NCBI GenBank assembly: GCA_003132165.1
Contig: PKWW01000033.1
Span: 37,036 to 101,035 of the forward strand
Reading direction: 5' to 3'
Length of the DNA: 64,000 nucleotides
Source of the DNA: Acidimicrobiaceae bacterium
GTDB lineage: Bacteria > Actinomycetota > Acidimicrobiia > Acidimicrobiales > RAAP-2
The position numbers and the translations under genes were made by a program. The notes below the pieces were generated by a model, which saw nothing but the letters and a program-made list of their open reading frames with translations, ran no database searches and was not told where the DNA came from. This document shows, piece after piece, positions 44,864-53,243 of this stretch (the stretch's first letter is position 1; each line of letters starts with the position of its first letter).

Positions 44864-45634
44864 ATGGGAACAGTCAGTTACGAGCAAGTCGGACCGGTCG
44901 CGGTGATTACCTTGCAGCGGCCCGAGGTTCGAAACGCCGTCAATGGTCCGACGGCAGCTGCACTTGTCGGCGCCTTCGAGCGATTCGAGGCTGACGAGCA
45001 TCAATTAGTCGCGATTCTCACTGGTGCGGGTGGCAATTTTTGCGCAGGTGCTGACCTCAAGGCGATCGGAACACCCGACGAGAACAAAGCTCATCCCCTC
45101 GGGCCCGGACCGATGGGACCGACGCGAATGACGCTGTCCAAGCCCGTGATCGCCGCAGTGGAGGGGTTCGCCGTTGCCGGAGGCTTGGAGTTGGCGCTCT
45201 GGTGTGACTTGCGCGTCGCCGCAAGCGACGCCACGTTCGGTGTCTTCTGTCGTCGCTGGGGAGTGCCGCTGATCGACGGCGGCACAGTTCGACTACCCCG
45301 GCTGATCGGGCACTCGCGCGCCATGGACATGATCCTGACGGGTCGCGCGGTCGCGGCGACCGAGGCGTTCAGCACGGGCCTCGTAAACCGGGTCAGCGAG
45401 CCGGGTGGGGCGCTGGCGGCGGCCATGGAGCTCGCCGCACAATTGTCAAGCCTGCCGCAGGGTTGCCTACGAAGTGACCGTCTCTCGGCGATGTCCCAGT
45501 GGGCGATGAGTGAGGACGAGGCAATGGAATTCGAATTCGCTACCGGCTTCCAGGTGTTGATGTCGGGTGAGAGCCAATCGGGGGCGGCACGGTTCCGCGA
45601 CGGTTCCGGCCGCCACGGAGCGTCCGAAAGATAG
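44864..45634 (+). CDS. Enoyl-CoA hydratase/isomerase (crotonase) family protein
   Basis: A 256-residue crotonase-fold protein. Oxyanion-hole segments are GAGGNFCAGADLKAIG and EGFAVAGGLELALWCDLRVA. At the usual second catalytic Glu position the chain reads WGVPLIDGGTVRLPRLIG, so the classical hydratase Glu pair is not obvious and an isomerase or other reaction is possible. GAAGGAG precedes ATG 44864. It sits alone, convergent with trpE. Confidence 0.85.
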   Translation: MGTVSYEQVGPVAVITLQRPEVRNAVNGPTAAALVGAFERFEADEHQLVAILTGAGGNFCAGADLKAIGTPDENKAHPLGPGPMGPTRMTLSKPVIAAVEGFAVAGGLELALWCDLRVAASDATFGVFCRRWGVPLIDGGTVRLPRLIGHSRAMDMILTGRAVAATEAFSTGLVNRVSEPGGALAAAMELAAQLSSLPQGCLRSDRLSAMSQWAMSEDEAMEFEFATGFQVLMSGESQSGAARFRDGSGRHGASER

Positions 45635-45642
45635 GTCGCGAA

Positions 45643-47151
45643 TTAGAGGGGGTCGACGATCTCGAGGGCGAGTAGCGGCGCGGACGCCTTATTGATGCAT
45701 TCCTGGTACTCGAAATCTGGCTGACTTTCGGCCACGATTCCGCCGCCAGCCTGCACGGTTGCAAAACCATCACGAATCGACAGCGTGCGAATCGTGATGG
45801 CGAAATCGGCGTCGCCGCTCAATGAGAAGTAGCCGACCGCCCCGCCGTAGGGGCCACGGTGGACCGGCTCGAACTCGTCGATGATCTCCATGGCCCGCAC
45901 TTTGGGCGCGCCGCTCAGCGTGCCCGCGGGAAAGAGCGCGTCGAATGCGTCGAACGAATCGAGGCCACTCGCCAGACGGCCGGTGACTTGGGAGACGAGG
46001 TGCATGAGGTGTGAGAAGCGCTCCACGTGGGCCAGACGCTCCACACGTACCGTTCCCGGCGCCGCGACCCGGCCGACGTCGTTGCGGCCAAGATCGACGA
46101 GCATCACGTGCTCGGCGATCTCCTTGTCGTCGTTCAGCATCTCGTGCTCGAGGGCCAGGTCCTCCGCCTCATTCGAGCCCCGGTGACGGGTGCCGGCGAT
46201 GGGTCGCGTGCTCACCAGTCCGTTCTGGACGCGCACGAGCATCTCGGGCGAGGCACCCACAATCTGGGCATCGCCGTTGTCGAGGAGATACATGTAGGGC
46301 GAAGGGTTGAGCGATCGAAGCACCCGATAGAGGGTGAGGGGATTGACTGACGTCGGGCGGCGGAACTGCTGGCTCGGCACCACCTGGAAGATATCGCCCA
46401 GGTAAATGTACTGTTTTGCACGCTCGACGATGGCGCCATAGCTCTCGCGCGAGAAGTTTGAGATGCCTGCCGCGATGGCGCGAATGTCGATCTTTCCGCG
46501 CATCGACGGTGCGGTCGCCACCAAACGCTCGGTCTCGGGGTCACTCTCGGGCCCGGGGGCGATCAGCCGATCGATGATCTCGGTGAGCCGCACGTGGGCC
46601 TCGTGATACGTGGCGATCGGGTCGGCACCGGGTTCGATGACCGCGTTCACGACGACGGTCGTCGAGTGGCGAAGGTGATCGCAGATCAGCACTGCGCCGG
46701 GAAACGAGAAGTCGACGTCGGGCCACATGCCTTCGACCGGCTGACGCGGCAGGCGCTCGAGCCGGCGGACATAGTCGTACGTGACAAAGCCGACTGCGCC
46801 GCCGAAGAAATTCGGTAGCTCCGGGGGGAGAAACGTCGTGTAGCGCCCCAGCAGTGCGCGGATGGTCGCGAGGGGACTCGCAGACGCGTCGTCGAAGCTC
46901 GTTCCCTCGACGACGGTCGCGGCGCCCCGGGTCGAGACGCGCCAGCGTCGATCGAGCCCGATGAACGAATAGCGTCCGGTTTCGTCCCCGAGTGCGGCGC
47001 TTTCGAGCAGGAAGATGGCGCGTCCGTCGCTGAATCGTTGGTAGAGCGAGACCGGCGTCTCACGGTCGAGTTGCAGCGTCTCGTGCAGGGGGATCACGTT
47101 GAACCCCGAACTGGCCTGAGCGAGGAAATCCTGAAGGTCGCTGGCGTCCAT
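45643..47151 (-). CDS. trpE: Anthranilate synthase component I
   Basis: A 502-residue chorismate-utilising enzyme. The feedback site is in FLLESAALGDETGRYSFIG near residue 45. Catalytic segments are VGASPEMLVRV, RPIAGTRHRG, DLGRNDVGRV and GTLSGAPKVRAMEIIDE, followed by RGPYGGAVGYFSLSGDADFAITIRT. PabB is a possible alternative because the family is shared, but the N-terminal LLES region favours TrpE. The ATG is 6 nt after TAACCT, indicating a leaderless mRNA, and trpG is divergent rather than downstream. Confidence 0.9.
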   Translation of the reverse strand: MDASDLQDFLAQASSGFNVIPLHETLQLDRETPVSLYQRFSDGRAIFLLESAALGDETGRYSFIGLDRRWRVSTRGAATVVEGTSFDDASASPLATIRALLGRYTTFLPPELPNFFGGAVGFVTYDYVRRLERLPRQPVEGMWPDVDFSFPGAVLICDHLRHSTTVVVNAVIEPGADPIATYHEAHVRLTEIIDRLIAPGPESDPETERLVATAPSMRGKIDIRAIAAGISNFSRESYGAIVERAKQYIYLGDIFQVVPSQQFRRPTSVNPLTLYRVLRSLNPSPYMYLLDNGDAQIVGASPEMLVRVQNGLVSTRPIAGTRHRGSNEAEDLALEHEMLNDDKEIAEHVMLVDLGRNDVGRVAAPGTVRVERLAHVERFSHLMHLVSQVTGRLASGLDSFDAFDALFPAGTLSGAPKVRAMEIIDEFEPVHRGPYGGAVGYFSLSGDADFAITIRTLSIRDGFATVQAGGGIVAESQPDFEYQECINKASAPLLALEIVDPL

Positions 47152-47157
47152 TGACCA

Positions 47158-47191
47158 AGGTTAGTAACTCTTACGAGAGAACCCGTAGGAT
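47158..47191. promoter_or_regulatory. Back-to-back trpE and trpG core promoters
   Basis: In a 46-bp gap, the minus strand carries TAACCT (47163-47158) 6 nt before trpE and the plus strand carries TAGGAT (47186-47191) 6 nt before trpG. The -35 region of each promoter would fall on the other's -10, so polymerase binding should be mutually exclusive. No consensus -35 is seen for either. Confidence 0.6.
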
Positions 47192-47197
47192 GCGAGC

Positions 47198-47869
47198 ATG
47201 ACCGCGGGCCCCTCGATCCTCGTTGTTGATAACTACGACTCGTTCGTCTACAACATCGTGCAGTACCTCTCCGAACTCGGCGCCACCGTCACGGTGGCGA
47301 GAAACGACAAGGTCGGCCCCGATGACATTGCGAGTGGCTCGTATGATGGTGTGCTCATCTCACCCGGACCCGGGCACCCACGAAGCGCCGGTAACTGTGT
47401 TGAGATCATTCGCTACTGCGGGAAGCACGCAATTCCGATGCTTGGCGTCTGTCTCGGTCACCAGGCTCTCGCCGAAGCGTACGGTGGCGACGTCGTCGCC
47501 GCATCTGAACTGGTGCACGGCAGGTCCAGTCTCATCGAACACGAGGGAGTGGGCGTTTTTCGCGGCGCACCCCAACCCATGATCGCGGGGCGCTACCACT
47601 CACTCGTCGTGCTCGAGTCGTCATTGCCCGATTTCTTTGAGGTCACCGCGCGCAGTGGTGACCTCGTGATGGGTATGCGTCACCGCACGCTCGAGCTCGA
47701 AGGGGTGCAGTTTCACCCCGAGTCGGTGCTCACCCAGGACGGTTATCTCTTGCTTGCGAATTGGCTTGAGACCTGTGGGTCTGTTGACGCTGTCATGCGC
47801 GCCGGCGAACTCAACCAGCGCAGCAATCTGATTTGCCAGGCCCTACCGATACCCACCGCGACGCGTTAG
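47198..47869 (+). CDS. trpG: Glutamine amidotransferase, anthranilate/aminodeoxychorismate synthase component II
   Basis: A 223-residue class-I amidotransferase that supplies ammonia to TrpE. The catalytic Cys85 lies in GVCLGHQA, the oxyanion/His-Glu part in GVQFHPES, and the N-terminal DNYDSFVYN is typical of TrpG/PabA. Since no pabA is in the window it may serve both pathways. ATG 47198 is 6 nt after TAGGAT without a Shine-Dalgarno. It converges on peptidase E with a 4-bp overlap. Confidence 0.92.
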   Translation: MTAGPSILVVDNYDSFVYNIVQYLSELGATVTVARNDKVGPDDIASGSYDGVLISPGPGHPRSAGNCVEIIRYCGKHAIPMLGVCLGHQALAEAYGGDVVAASELVHGRSSLIEHEGVGVFRGAPQPMIAGRYHSLVVLESSLPDFFEVTARSGDLVMGMRHRTLELEGVQFHPESVLTQDGYLLLANWLETCGSVDAVMRAGELNQRSNLICQALPIPTATR

Positions 47870-48603
47870 GCGAAGTTGCTTCCGACGCCACAACGCGTCT
47901 CTCGTATCTGGCCGTCCACCAGTTCGACTTTGTAGGCTGCCGGCCCCGTCGCGGGGTCGAGCGACGAGTCGGCGACGACCGAGGTGGCTTCAGTCCCTTC
48001 GTACCAGATGCCCACGTGGTCGTCAGTGGCGTAGGCAACACTTGCGAGGACCCCGTTACCGACGAGTTCGTGCAGGAGTGGCCGGCGTTGCGCTTCGGAG
48101 TCGTAGTGCACGCCGTTCGCGTACGGCAGCAAGGCGAGACCATTGGTCACCGGCCTCAGCTCTGGCCCGAAGGAGTCAGTCGTGCCCCCCACGTGCCAGC
48201 AGAGGCTTCCGGCCGAGACCCCGCCGAGGATGACGCCCTTCTCCCACGCCTCGCGCATGGCGTCGTCGACGCCGTGCAACCGCCAGAGGGCGAGCAGGTT
48301 CGCGACTGATCCGCCACCCACCCACACGAGATCGCTCCCGCAGAGGCGCTCCGTGGGATCGGCCGACGGCTGGGGGAACAACTTCAGTTCGGTCACATCA
48401 CAGCCCGCGGCGTTGAAGGCTTCGTAGGACATGGCGTAGTAGTTGCTCGGGTCGCCGCTCGCCGTGAGGACCAGACATACCCGGGGACGGATCTTGCCGG
48501 TCAGGGTGAGTGCGTCGAGCAACATCGAACCGAGGCGCGCCGACAACTGGACCGGCCCCGCCACGTAGCCGCCCGAGGTCGCCAGAATTCGCGGTGTTTT
48601 CAT
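47866..48603 (-). CDS. Peptidase E-like S51 family protein
   Basis: A 245-residue protein of the class-I amidotransferase-like fold. The nucleophile elbow GGVSAGSLCW contains Ser130, and VGGGSVANLLALW precedes it as in S51 peptidases (aspartyl dipeptidase and cyanophycinase-related). A His in the later DHVGIWYEG segment may complete the site. The substrate is not shown. ATG 48603 is chosen over GTG 48606. Confidence 0.82.
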   Translation of the reverse strand: MKTPRILATSGGYVAGPVQLSARLGSMLLDALTLTGKIRPRVCLVLTASGDPSNYYAMSYEAFNAAGCDVTELKLFPQPSADPTERLCGSDLVWVGGGSVANLLALWRLHGVDDAMREAWEKGVILGGVSAGSLCWHVGGTTDSFGPELRPVTNGLALLPYANGVHYDSEAQRRPLLHELVGNGVLASVAYATDDHVGIWYEGTEATSVVADSSLDPATGPAAYKVELVDGQIRETRCGVGSNFA

Positions 48604-48696
48604 CACTTCTTTTTAGTGCAGTCGGGCACGAAGCGGGAGTGGGTCCTCGCTACTGCCTAGTATTCGTCAAGCATCGGAATTGCAAAAGGAGATCAC

Positions 48697-49896
48697 GTGG
48701 CAACGACGGAAGCAGAACTCGACCAACTCATCGAGGGACTCGTCACCGAATACCCTCCGGCGTCGACCGACCCGGTTACTTTCCTCGGCGCGCAGTTCGA
48801 CCGCGGACTCGCCTGGGTGCAGTTCCCCGTCGGACATGGCGGCCTCGCCGGTAGCCCAGCTGACCAGTTGTACGCCATACGTCGACTCTCCAAGCACGGG
48901 GCACCCTCGGCCATCGGACGCAACGTCATTGGCTACGGCATGTGTGCGCCCACCATCGTGATCCACGGCACCGAGGAGCAGAAGGACCGTTTCCTTCGCC
49001 CGTTGTTCACCGGCGAGGAGATCTGGTGTCAGTTGTTCTCCGAGCCCGGAGCGGGCTCGGACGTCGCGACGCTCGGCACTCGCGCCGAGCGTGACGGCGA
49101 CGAGTGGATCGTCACAGGCCAGAAGGTGTGGACGACGCTCGCACACCAGTCGGCCTACGGACTGCTCATCGCGCGAACCAATCCTGACGTGCCCAAGCAC
49201 AAGGGAATCACCGCATTCCTCGTGGACATGCACTCGCCCGGTGTCGAGGTGCTGCCGCTCTACCAGGCGACTGGAGAGGCCGAGTTCAACGAGGTCTTCT
49301 TCAACGAGGCGCGCATCCCGGATACCCGTCGCCTCGGCGACGTAGGCGAGGGTTGGGGCGTCTCGATCACCACGCTCATGAACGAGCGCGTCTCAATCGG
49401 TGGCACGGTTCCCCCGAGGGGATCGGGCCTCATTGGCGAAGCCGTGAAGATCTGGAAGAAGCGATGGACGGGTCGCAGCGACGCCTACGCGCAGGCCGTG
49501 CGCGCAGAACTCATGCGGGCGTGGGTGCGTAACGAGGTCGGACGCCTTACCAACTGGCGCGCCAACGACCTTCGAAAGGCCGGTACGCCGGGCCCCGAGG
49601 GTTCGGTCGCAAAGTTGGCCTTCGCCGAAGAGAACCAGCGCACGAGTGAGCTGTGCGTGAATCTCATGGGCTCCGAAGGGATGCTCTACGGGTCCAACTA
49701 CCCCCAAGTCCGCCCGACCGAGTCCGCAATGACCGGTGGGGACATGCGAAAGGCCTTCATCCGCATGCGCGCCAATTCAATTGAGGGTGGCACCAGCGAA
49801 GTCATGCGCAACATCATTGGCGAGCGCGTCCTCGGACTGCCCGGCGAGCCTCGTAACGACAAGGACGTCGCCTGGAAGGACGTTCCTCGAAGCTGA
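48697..49896 (+). CDS. Acyl-CoA dehydrogenase
   Basis: A 399-residue FAD enzyme that oxidises acyl-CoA to enoyl-CoA. The FAD/substrate motif is CQLFSEPGAGSDVATLGTRA, followed by VTGQKVWTTLAHQSAYGLLIARTN. The C-terminal segment IEGGTSEVMRNIIGERVLGLP is a family hallmark. The catalytic Glu position is not clear from the sequence alone. The start is GTG 48697 with a strong AAAGGAGAT. The lone gene suits fatty acid or branched acyl catabolism. Confidence 0.9.
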   Translation: MATTEAELDQLIEGLVTEYPPASTDPVTFLGAQFDRGLAWVQFPVGHGGLAGSPADQLYAIRRLSKHGAPSAIGRNVIGYGMCAPTIVIHGTEEQKDRFLRPLFTGEEIWCQLFSEPGAGSDVATLGTRAERDGDEWIVTGQKVWTTLAHQSAYGLLIARTNPDVPKHKGITAFLVDMHSPGVEVLPLYQATGEAEFNEVFFNEARIPDTRRLGDVGEGWGVSITTLMNERVSIGGTVPPRGSGLIGEAVKIWKKRWTGRSDAYAQAVRAELMRAWVRNEVGRLTNWRANDLRKAGTPGPEGSVAKLAFAEENQRTSELCVNLMGSEGMLYGSNYPQVRPTESAMTGGDMRKAFIRMRANSIEGGTSEVMRNIIGERVLGLPGEPRNDKDVAWKDVPRS

Positions 49897-50601
49897 TTAC
49901 TTCGAGGAAAGATTCGCCGCGAAGAACACCAGGGTGCGCTGGTGCGCGTCCTTGGATGCCGCCTCGTTGTAGACGGCGGGACGGCCGTCGCAATTGAAGC
50001 CATGCTCGGCGTCGGCGTAGCGCACGACCTCAGAGACGACACCGCTTTGGGCGGCGGCGCTACGAAGTGCTTCGACCTGCTCGACGGGTATGCCCTTGTC
50101 GAGATCGCCGTAGAGGCCAATCCAAGCGGACTGCAGGTCCGGTGCCAACTCGAGTAGTGAGGGCAGGCCAAAGCGTCCGGTCTCGACGCCGCCGCCGTAG
50201 AAGCTCGCAGCGGCACCGACGATACCGAGTGTCCCAGCGAAGAAGGAGACTGAGCCGCCCATGCAGTACCCGACGACCGCGGTGGCCCCAGGTTCGTAGC
50301 CGGCGTCTTTCAAGAAGGTGGACGCCGCGAGCAGGTCCTCGCTGAGGCCGTCCTTTGACAGTTCGGCCATGGCCGCCATGGCCTCGGGGAAGTTGTCGTA
50401 GGCCACTTCCTGCGAGCCGGTGCGGTGGAACAGTTCCGGCGCCACGGCATAGTAGCCGTCGTTGGCGAAACGTTCGGTCACGTCGCGGATGTGGTCGTTC
50501 ACCCCGAAGGCCTCCTGGAGCACGATGATCGCGTGGGGAGCGGTCGGATCGCCCGCTATCTGGAGCGGTGTGCCGTTATCGAGTACGAGTCGTGTGGTCA
50601 T
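49897..50601 (-). CDS. Dienelactone hydrolase family protein
   Basis: A 234-residue alpha/beta hydrolase. The Cys nucleophile (C113) is in VGYCMGGSVSFF, Glu30 in VLQEAFGV and a His near residue 200 in DAEHGFNC, the Cys-His-Asp/Glu arrangement of the DLH group. It could hydrolyse carboxymethylenebutenolide or another ester. It overlaps the upstream DsbA-like gene (ATGA) and is third in a minus-strand set with an M20 peptidase. Its stop abuts that of the acyl-CoA dehydrogenase gene. Confidence 0.88.
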   Translation of the reverse strand: MTTRLVLDNGTPLQIAGDPTAPHAIIVLQEAFGVNDHIRDVTERFANDGYYAVAPELFHRTGSQEVAYDNFPEAMAAMAELSKDGLSEDLLAASTFLKDAGYEPGATAVVGYCMGGSVSFFAGTLGIVGAAASFYGGGVETGRFGLPSLLELAPDLQSAWIGLYGDLDKGIPVEQVEALRSAAAQSGVVSEVVRYADAEHGFNCDGRPAVYNEAASKDAHQRTLVFFAANLSSK

Positions 50602-51206
50602 GAGAAGATCGGTCCTTGTGTTCGGGTTCGTTTGAGTTCGTAGAAGCCTGGCGTGCTGGTAACCGCGAGGACGCCGTCAAAGAGCGTACCCGCGGCTTCG
50701 CCTTTGGGCGCTGGTGTCACCACGGGCCCGAAGATGGCCACGTCGCCAATGTGGATGACCGGCGTACCGACCTCCATCCCGACCGGGTCCATACCCGTGT
50801 GGTGGCTCTTTCGAAGTGCTTCGTCGAATTCAGTGGTCCATGCGGCGTCCGCGAGGTCTGCCTCGAGTCCGGCGTCGGCGAGCGAATTGGTGATCAGCGC
50901 GTCGATGTCCTTCTCGCCATTCACGTGATAGCGCGTTCCCATGGCGGAGTAGAGAGGCTCGAGGACGGAGTTGCCGTGACGCTCTTCGGCGGCGATGAGA
51001 ACGCGCACCGGTCCCCAGGCTTTGGCGAGGAGGTCCAGATACTCCTGGGGCATGTCACGTCCCTCGTTCAGTACCGCGAGGCTCATGACGTGAAATTCCA
51101 CGTCGATGTCGCGGACGCTCTTGGTCTCAAGGATCCAACGTGACGTCAACCACGCCCACGGGCAGGCGGGGTCGACCCACAGGTCTACGTGCTGGGACAA
51201 GGTCAA
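50598..51206 (-). CDS. DsbA-family protein of the mycothiol-dependent nitroreductase type
   Basis: A 202-residue thioredoxin-fold protein whose N terminus, VDLWVDPACPWAWLTSRWI, and HVMSLAVLNEGRD segment match the Rv2466c-like actinobacterial group, which uses mycothiol. The active site reads CPWA (Cys15), so only one of the two CxxC cysteines is present. The start is TTG 51206, overlapping the M20 gene's stop (TTGA); TTG 51200 is the alternative. Co-translation with a dienelactone hydrolase suggests a shared detoxification role, which is inference. Confidence 0.82.
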   Translation of the reverse strand: MTLSQHVDLWVDPACPWAWLTSRWILETKSVRDIDVEFHVMSLAVLNEGRDMPQEYLDLLAKAWGPVRVLIAAEERHGNSVLEPLYSAMGTRYHVNGEKDIDALITNSLADAGLEADLADAAWTTEFDEALRKSHHTGMDPVGMEVGTPVIHIGDVAIFGPVVTPAPKGEAAGTLFDGVLAVTSTPGFYELKRTRTQGPIFS

Positions 51207-52594
51207 TCTTCTTTCTTGGAAAACGCACTCAATACCGTAATGACTGCGTTGGTCACGCCGACCGCCATGGGCAAGTCCAGCATCTCGTCGATGCCGTGCG
51301 CGTTCGATTTGGGTCCGAGCACGCCGGTTGCGACGAACTGGACGGCCGGGAACCTCTCGCCCAGCGATGCCAGGAACGGGATGCTGCCACCCTCGCCGGT
51401 GAAGCCGGGTCGCCGACCGAAGGCGTCGTTGGACGCGTCCTCGAGCGCGTCGGCGAGCCATGGCGCGAGTGGAGGACTTGTCCATCCGTTGGCGTACTGA
51501 GTAATCGTCACCTCGGTGTTCTGATCGACGTGCAGCACGTCGTACAGCGCGTCGGCGGCCCTGCTCGCGTCGACCGTGGGCGGGAGGCGAAACGACAGTA
51601 CCGCGGTCGTGAAAGGGCGCAGCACGTTGCCGGCGTTGGCGGGCTCGGGGATGCCGCCCATGCCCACGACCGAGAGCGTCGGATACCAAGTCCGGCGCAG
51701 AATGCGGTCCTCGGGGGAGTCGCCCATCAATTCGACGCCGTCGAGCGTCGGCAGTTCGCGGGCGATGATGTCGCCGAATTCGTCGGCGATCTCCTTGGCG
51801 GCGCGTACCTGGGCCTCGGGGACCTCGGTGCGAAGCTCATCGACGAGGACCTCGCCCGTCGCGGCATCCTCCACCCGGTTGAGCAGTTGGCGCAGTAGAC
51901 GAAACGATGACGGCACCACACCACTCGCCGAACCGCTGTGTTGACCCTGGGTGAGGACCTTGATGGTCACCTCGAGGTTCACTATGCCGCGCAGGGACGT
52001 CGTCACCCAAAGGCGGTCGTAGGTGAGCGCTCCCGAGTCCAGACAGATCATTAACTGCACCTCGCCGAGGTGGCCGGTCAATTCGTCGAGGTACGCATCG
52101 AGATCGGTGCTGCCGCTCTCTTCACTCGCCTCGATCAGCACCACGCAGCGGCTGTGCCCGATGCCGTGCGCCTCGAGCGCCTCGAGCGCGAGCAGCGCCG
52201 AGAACGTCGAATAGCCGTCGTCCGAGACGCCGCGAGCGTAGATTCGGTCCCCTCGGCGTACGGGGGTAAACGGGCTGAGGCCATCGGACCACTCGCCGAG
52301 TGGCGGCTGCTTGTCGAGGTGTCCGTAGAGCACCGCGGTGCCCGACGAGGCAACGGTCGCTTCGACGGTCACGCACAGCAGTGGCGTGCGGCCCTCGAGA
52401 CGGTGAATCGTGACGTCGAAGTTCGCGAACTTGCGGGCACGAGCCCAGTCGGCGAGCAGTTCGACGGCGTCGTCGAGGTGTCCGTTCTGCTGCCAATTGC
52501 TGTCGTAATTCGGTGAGAGGCAGGGAATCGCCGCGTAGGCCAACAGGGTGTCAAGGGCGTCACGTTCGAAGTCAGCGAGGGAAAGTATGGGCAT
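51203..52594 (-). CDS. M20-family metallopeptidase
   Basis: A 463-residue di-zinc hydrolase. Metal ligands are in LYGHLDKQP, RGVSDDGYS, EASEESGS and the late SNAHGIDEM. The insertion of a dimerisation domain (about residues 210-370, with TQGQHSGSASG) is normal for the family. The length fits dipeptidase/carnosinase-like members. ATG 52594 has no Shine-Dalgarno but lies 7 nt after TAATCT, suggesting a leaderless mRNA. It begins the operon with the DsbA-like and DLH genes. Confidence 0.9.
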   Translation of the reverse strand: MPILSLADFERDALDTLLAYAAIPCLSPNYDSNWQQNGHLDDAVELLADWARARKFANFDVTIHRLEGRTPLLCVTVEATVASSGTAVLYGHLDKQPPLGEWSDGLSPFTPVRRGDRIYARGVSDDGYSTFSALLALEALEAHGIGHSRCVVLIEASEESGSTDLDAYLDELTGHLGEVQLMICLDSGALTYDRLWVTTSLRGIVNLEVTIKVLTQGQHSGSASGVVPSSFRLLRQLLNRVEDAATGEVLVDELRTEVPEAQVRAAKEIADEFGDIIARELPTLDGVELMGDSPEDRILRRTWYPTLSVVGMGGIPEPANAGNVLRPFTTAVLSFRLPPTVDASRAADALYDVLHVDQNTEVTITQYANGWTSPPLAPWLADALEDASNDAFGRRPGFTGEGGSIPFLASLGERFPAVQFVATGVLGPKSNAHGIDEMLDLPMAVGVTNAVITVLSAFSKKED

Positions 52595-52604
52595 GACTGC
52601 GAGA

Positions 52605-53243
52605 TTACTTTGCGTCGCGCGCGAAATGGACGGCCTGCCAGCAGTACCACGCGACTTCGGTGCGTACCCCCTCGAATCGGTCACCTTCTATCCGTAGCTG
52701 CGCCTCGCTGATCATCTCGTCGAGATCGTGCAGGATTGTCCAGCCACTTCGCACGCCGTAGTCACCCGCGGGCCAGACATCGGGTCGCGCCATGGTGTGC
52801 ATGAGATACATCTGTGCGGTCCATGGTCCTATGCCGCGTACGGCGGTCACATCGTGCAGGATCTGCGCGTCGCTCATGCGACCGTGGCGGGCGATGCTGA
52901 TGCGCCCGTCGCTCACGTGCTCGGCGAGGTCGAGCATCGCCTCAGCTTTCGTGCGCGACAAGCCCGCTGCGCGCAGGTCGTCGTATCCGGTGGAGAGGAT
53001 GGAATCGATGGTGACCTCGCCGCCGCAGGCGTCTTGCACTCTCGCGTGAATGGTGTTCGCGGCCTTGGTGGCGAGCAGTTGGTAGACGATGGAGCGCACC
53101 AGGGCGGGAAAGCGCTCATCCACCCGGGCGTTTCGACGCCGGGGCGGCGGTCCCGCATCCTTGATCACCCGTCGAAAGGATGGGTCGCGGCGAGCGATGG
53201 TCTTGGCGATGTCGGCGGGTGAGGGTGGAGCCACGCCCTGCAC
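52605..53243 (-). CDS. AlkA-like DNA-3-methyladenine glycosylase (HhH-GPD)
   Basis: A 212-residue base-excision repair glycosylase. The helix-hairpin-helix is TAVRGIGPWTAQMYLMHTM (about 133-151), with the catalytic Asp161 in PAGDYGVRSG. It lacks the N-terminal domain of E. coli AlkA, as many actinobacterial versions do. Start GTG 53243 shares one base with the lysR stop (TAGTG), so it is co-translated with that regulator. Confidence 0.9.
   Translation of the reverse strand: MQGVAPPSPADIAKTIARRDPSFRRVIKDAGPPPRRRNARVDERFPALVRSIVYQLLATKAANTIHARVQDACGGEVTIDSILSTGYDDLRAAGLSRTKAEAMLDLAEHVSDGRISIARHGRMSDAQILHDVTAVRGIGPWTAQMYLMHTMARPDVWPAGDYGVRSGWTILHDLDEMISEAQLRIEGDRFEGVRTEVAWYCWQAVHFARDAK

Noticed and set aside
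51207-51689. N-terminal extension of the DsbA-like gene to 363 residues
   Set aside because: The upstream part lies inside the M20 peptidase gene and is Arg-rich shadow sequence; the thioredoxin-fold N terminus fits TTG 51206.
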